Origin: Aquatica leii
Lineage: Eukaryota; Arthropoda; Insecta; Coleoptera; Lampyridae
DNA: 64,000 bases
Direction of reading: 5' to 3'
Assembly (NCBI GenBank): GCA_035610365.1
Contig: CM069432.1
Location: forward strand, 221,548,532 to 221,612,531
The position numbers were made by a program, and so were the translations under genes. Shown here piece after piece: positions 59,600 through 64,000 of the stretch. Numbering within the stretch: position 1 is the stretch's first letter; each line of letters begins with the position of its first letter. The notes below the pieces were generated by a model. It made no database searches and was not told the origin of the DNA. It saw nothing but the letters and a program-made list of their open reading frames with translations.

Positions 59600-61195
59600 A
59601 TATAGTTTCAAAGTGTACTATCTTCAATTTAGTACAGTATCCAGTTCCTGATACACATCATATTGATAGCATGCTATTCATTTGTGTACCAAGGTGTACC
59701 CAAATTAAGTACATGTTTCAGAAAAAAGTTTACTTTTTTGTTTCGACACTGTACTATTTGATACTAATATGTTGAAACTGTACATTTCGCATTGAGTTAT
59801 TATAAAAGGAGATAGCATAAAACATCTAGTTTCTATGTACAAAGTGGAACCACTAGGCGTGGCTTAGTCTACTATCAAGATGGATACTTTGCCAGACCCG
59901 GATTACATAAAAATTCAACTTTTAACATTAATCGCACATTATAAATTTTTCATCAGTTTATATGTTAGTATACAAAATTAAAATCGTTTATCAAATTACT
60001 TGAATTTATGCTTAGAAAAAAACTGTAGCTGACATAATTACAATGTTGCAGATGTATAATCATAATTATAAAGTTCAAATACTGTAATTTATTAAGAAAA
60101 CTATTTAACTGGAGATTTGTGGATCTACGCAATTAAGCAATATGTACTTTGATTTTTTTTTATCAACTTTATTAGTCTAAAGTAAAGAAAAACTTTTTTA
60201 GATTATAGCTAATTTAGTAAAAAAAATTAAAAACTTATTAATAATATGCAACAAATCAAATGGATTATTTTAAAAAATTTAATCTAACATTTAAGTTTTA
60301 TTAAAATTGATTCTTAATAACGAAATTTAAAAAAAAGTAAATTGGGGTATTAATGTATAAATTTCTTTAATACTGGTCTGCTTATATTGCGTACATACCT
60401 GTGAAATGTAATTCCCAATAATACTTTCTTATTTATACCTTTTCCACTATTACAGCTACATAAAACACACAAAACCATCATGTTTTAAATGTTTATAATT
60501 AAAAACTAAAAAAACATATAAACAAACACAAAAAAATACTATAAACGTTGAAAAAAGGCAACTACTAACATTTGACGTTAGAATGACATAAGTCTATCAT
60601 CAATATGGCGGTAGTGGTGTCGTTTTAGAATAGAAAACACGGCCTCCCTATATTATAACTCAATGACATTTCGCAACTAAGTTTTGGTTTAACACGTGGA
60701 ATTTGCAAAAATTTCAGAAAATATAAAAAACCGTATTACATAAAAACGTTATAATACGAAACAAACTTTCGTTTGAAGTTTTGTACCTACTTTATGACTA
60801 ACCCACGTATCTACGTTTGTTTAACTATTATTTGTTTTGATTGAGCCCTAAGGTATTCGCTATTTGATTGACGTATTTCAAATCATTTCGAATTTTTGTT
60901 TCAGTGAACTTATGGTTTTACGTTGTTAAAAACATACGTTTGTCGGTTTTTGCGAATTTTGCATTTCTTTTGCGTTAATAAAATTTAGATTGCATTATAA
61001 TTTATGGTTTTTACTGTCTTTTATCATTTATTTAGTTTTGTTTATTTTAACACCATTAAGAGTTATGTTTATATTTTGTTATCGTTGCATTATTCGTTGC
61101 GAAAGACACACGCGTTACTACGTATTGTTTTATTTGATATTTTTGTTCGATTTATTATTTTTGTTCTTGTTACGTCTTAGCTTTATACCTTAGGC
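59600..61195. other. AT-rich sequence, nothing firmly recognised
   Basis: 59600-59800 contains repeated TACTATxxT/GTACTAT-like words without a clear unit. The rest, including the hydrophobic plus frame 60990-61193, has no supporting features. Confidence 0.45.
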
Positions 61196-61199
61196 ATCT

Positions 61200-61590
61200 C
61201 TGTTCTGCAGCATGAAAACGCTCCTGCACATTAATCCAAAGTGGTCAAAAAAACAATTTTTTTGCTTTGTTGCGAACTCCTACCCCACTTGCCGTATTCA
61301 CCAGACCTGGCGCTTTCTGATTATTACCTCTTCTCATCGATGGGACACGAACTGGCTGAGCAACACTTCAAGACTTTCGAGGATGTACGAAAATGGCTCG
61401 ATGAATGAATGTCAATGAAACATGAAACTTTCTTTTGGAATGGTATCCATAAATTGCCAAAGAAATGGATAAAATGTCTAGAAAGCGAGGGCCAAGACTT
61501 TGAATAAAAAATGTTTTGCCATTGTTCTTAAATAATTGCGCATTTTTCATGAAAAAAACGACATTTTAAATTTGCGCTCCTGGTATAAGC
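61200..61590 (+). pseudogene. Mariner transposase, C-terminal fragment with 3' end
   Basis: Fragments in two frames: SPDLALSDYYLFSSMGHELA (the third catalytic aspartate block, normally SPDLAPSDYHLFRSMxHxLA), EQHFKTFEDVRKWLDEW, FFWNGIHKLPKKWIKCLESE and GQDFE before the stop. This is the end of a classical mariner transposase. About 70 bp further on, TTGCGCTCCTGGTATA resembles a mariner terminal repeat. The 5' part is missing. It is distinct from the DUF4817-type copies at 4181, 17205 and 33000. Confidence 0.85.
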
Positions 61591-61594
61591 AACA

Positions 61595-62515
61595 ATTATA
61601 CCGTTTGTGTATGTGTAAATGCATATTTTGCTGATTTACGATTGAAGACAGTTAACCAAATTTAGAGCAAGATTTCTAGTATCATTTTAAATTCAATTTA
61701 CGTTTCACTAAAATTTGCTTTATTTTATTTCTTTTTTAATTAAATTTTGTAATCCATTGTTTTATTATGAATTTATTTTGTGTGTAAAATTTTGTTTGTG
61801 CGTTTCATTTTTATTTTATTTCTTCTATGTACTAAATGTTAAATTGTTCAACAGTAACAAAGTTTTTCATTAGTTATTCTGTTTGCGAGTCAATCTTTTT
61901 TGTTTTTATTATAAAATTTAGTGACTACACACTGAAAGCTAGATCTTAATAATGTGTACATCGCATAACGTCTTCTTCCATTTGGCAAGGTGCAAAGATG
62001 TTTTAAGCCGTTATTAACCTTTCTGGCGCCCTTTTCAGTTTGACTTTTACATTTTGAGTTTTTCCAAATAGTTCAAATTATAAGTGTACTTCACAACCGT
62101 TGCCACTGAGCTCCGGCAATTACTTTGTTTATGTTAACAATCCAAGGCAATTTTCTTTAGCATATAACGAAAGTAGCATACAATTTTTTTAGTGTATCAA
62201 CAACCAACTTTTCATTAACGTGATTGCAGAACATTTTAACGTAAGCTTTTTCTAACTTATCCAGATTCTATTTGTCAGCTTTTCCTAAAATAAATTTATA
62301 AAATTTCAGATACAAACTGATTTTTCAATATTCACTGTAAAGCAACAGATTGTCTATTTCCAGTATTTGACTTTTTTTTATTTATTGTTTACGCACTTAG
62401 CGCACACATTGCAACTAGTTAATAACTATCTAGCAATTTAATTCGAACAATTCTTATTTAAATCTAATTTATCTTACATCTAAGCAAGTCTTAGCGGTTG
62501 ATGGATGTACTCCCA
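61595..62515. other. AT-rich sequence, nothing recognised
   Basis: No frame or repeat could be supported. Confidence 0.5.
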
Positions 62516-62528
62516 CTGGCGCACTCCA

Positions 62529-62556
62529 CATATATATATATATATATATATATAGA
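62529..62556. repeat. TA dinucleotide microsatellite
   Basis: A run of about 14 TA units directly before the GC-richer block at 62560-62880. A shorter TA run lies near 39453-39471. Confidence 0.9.
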
Positions 62557-62559
62557 CAT

Positions 62560-62880
62560 ATAAACCGGTTGCTGTTGAGCCCGTAGAATATATAAACGCT
62601 ACGCTCTGTAGCCCGAAGAAACGCTATTAAGCCCGGTTTCGGGCTCATCTACGTATCCATGTGTATATAATCAAAATACGATTATATAAGCATCAAAACG
62701 TGTAAATCCAAAAATTTTGCCGGGCTTCATATTGTACCGTTTATATCTGCATTATATATAAAATAGTTCAGAGTTAGTCGCTGCAGAGGTCGCTTTTATA
62801 TACAAACTGTCTACAGACACGGACGGTACGTTGTGTAGCCCAACATGCGACAACGTTGGACGGGCTTAATAACAAGCAGT
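62560..62880. repeat. Cluster of AGCCCG/CGGGCT hexamers
   Basis: Seven near-identical hexamers occur in about 300 bp: GAGCCCG (about 62579), TAGCCCG (62610), AAGCCCG followed directly by CGGGCTC (62630-62649, a hairpin with a GTTT loop), CCGGGCTT (62720), TAGCCCA (62837) and ACGGGCTT (62866). CCAACATGC and GCGACAACGTTGG near 62840-62860 form a further small inverted repeat. The block is much richer in GC than its surroundings and has no reading frame. It may be a MITE or a set of protein-binding sites. Confidence 0.6.
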
Positions 62881-62884
62881 AAAC

Positions 62885-64000
62885 GTATACTATAAGTGTA
62901 TTTTACTTTAGTATGAATTTTATGCACTTTTTGAGTATCATCACGTTTTAATAATTTTTTACAAAAACAATACAAACGGTTTTAGTCAAAAATCGGAAGT
63001 TGATTTTTAAAAACGTTTGCACTTTCTACGTGATGTTTGTACGTACATATGTAGAATGTGGTACTTTTATAACTATTAAATTAAATTAAAATTAAAGTAT
63101 TGAAAAAATTATTTGAAAACCTCTAAAGAGATTTGGATCAAAAGTACAATATAGGTAGCTAAGAAACTTTAAAGCTATAAGAATCATTTGTTGGTTCATT
63201 CATGATGCGATACCTATAAAATAATTTGAAACATATATACATACATTTAATAAAAACGTTATAACGAAAAAGGATTGTCTTAGGATATGATATTAGCATT
63301 TCTCATATAATTTTTTTTCTTTTACTTAAAATCTTTAAATGAATGTAAGAATCTCGTTTTGTAGTGTAAAAATTCTTAGAAGCATGGAAATTTTTTCGTA
63401 GTCTGAAAGAGTTTTGTAGAATCAATTGGAAAATATTACTTCTCGTGAAATAATTATGGTAAGTTATGATAATTTTGCAGATAACACTACAATTAAAAAA
63501 AATAAATTTGGTTTTACCAACACAAAGCTTTTACAAACAAAATTGAAAAAAAAGAATTGTCCTAGCAGAAACAGAAACAAAACTTACAGTCATAAATTTT
63601 AAAATAGACACAGAGTTTTTTTAAGTAATTATGATGACAATTTACTTGAAAGTTAGAAAAATAATAATTAAGACAAACAGTTAATCCACTTCTTACAAGA
63701 AATAAGATATTTTTTTTAAGTTTGAGTCATTTCATATGAAATCGTCTAAAAGTAAAAGCTGACTTATTTTAGAGTCCTAAAAAAGAAATCTACGCACATT
63801 TAGTTTTGATAAACGCCCGTTTTCACCTGATCAACAATGACGCGCTGCTAAAAATACGTTTTTTAACTTATTTTCAGTGATTTTTAACTGACTCTAGTGT
63901 CTTGGTCGTTTAATGTAAGCACCTAATGTTATTCAGAAATTAAGTTTACATATCCTAAAAAGAATAAACCCAACAACTGATCAAAAAAACCCACTTTTTG
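62885..64000. other. AT-rich sequence to the window end, nothing recognised
   Basis: No frame, repeat or transposon motif could be supported in this last 1.1 kb. Confidence 0.5.

Noticed and set aside
1..64000. CRISPR arrays, tRNA or rRNA genes
   Set aside because: No regularly spaced identical repeats, no cloverleaf with B-box motif, and no rRNA-like segment were seen; the tRNA-Trp match at 49474 is a primer site of 18 nt and not a tRNA gene.

Overview
The window is strongly AT-rich nuclear DNA from an arthropod, most likely an insect and possibly a beetle. The evidence is two exons of an insect-type RapGAP gene and a set of transposon families common in insect genomes: DUF4817-type Tc1/mariner, Penelope-like, Jockey/I and RTE/CR1-like LINEs, BEL/Pao, tRNA-Trp-primed Ty3/Gypsy, a KRBA2-like integrase element, pogo, and PIF/Harbinger-like MITEs. 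No rRNA, tRNA or CRISPR array was seen. Almost all recognisable coding sequence is decayed transposon.

The only host gene is on the minus strand. Exon 34965-35159 splices in phase to exon 26686-26932 across an intron of about 8 kb, and the product resembles the N-terminal part of a Rap1GAP/radish-type GTPase-activating protein. The intron holds a KRBA2-like integrase pseudogene with a degenerate repeat array beside it, a Tc1/mariner relic, solitary mariner-like tips, and one half of a 145-bp direct duplication at each end. Further exons must lie outside the recognisable sequence or outside the window.

1-6.3 kb: a mariner-family element with complete long inverted repeats (4181-5757) and a LINE 3' end. 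6.5-16.4 kb: two 535-bp arms in inverted orientation enclose Penelope repeats, a foldback element, an RTE/CR1-like LINE tail, a Penelope RT/GIY-YIG pseudogene and a pogo remnant. 17-24.8 kb: a mariner relic, a Jockey/I LINE with endonuclease to C-terminal zinc knuckle, two MITEs, and a second, internally deleted Penelope element with inverted ends. 24.8-36.7 kb: the RapGAP gene and its introns.

36.7-42.2 kb holds the most unusual object: an approximately 5.5-kb DNA element with about 300-bp inverted repeats. It carries a decayed protein whose C-terminal half has XPG/FEN-like nuclease signatures (Academ-like), split by a 1.5-kb nested insertion. 44.8-54.2 kb: a palindromic MITE, a mariner relic, the 5' end of a Ty3/Gypsy element with a tRNA-Trp primer site, and a BEL/Pao pol pseudogene that contains a perfect 86-bp palindrome. 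57.6-61.6 kb: a 2-kb IS630/Tc1-type element with both ends and a mariner 3' end. 62.5-62.9 kb: a TA microsatellite followed by a cluster of AGCCCG/CGGGCT hexamers in otherwise AT-rich DNA.

Identifications rest on reading translations by eye and on remembered family motifs; no database search was run.
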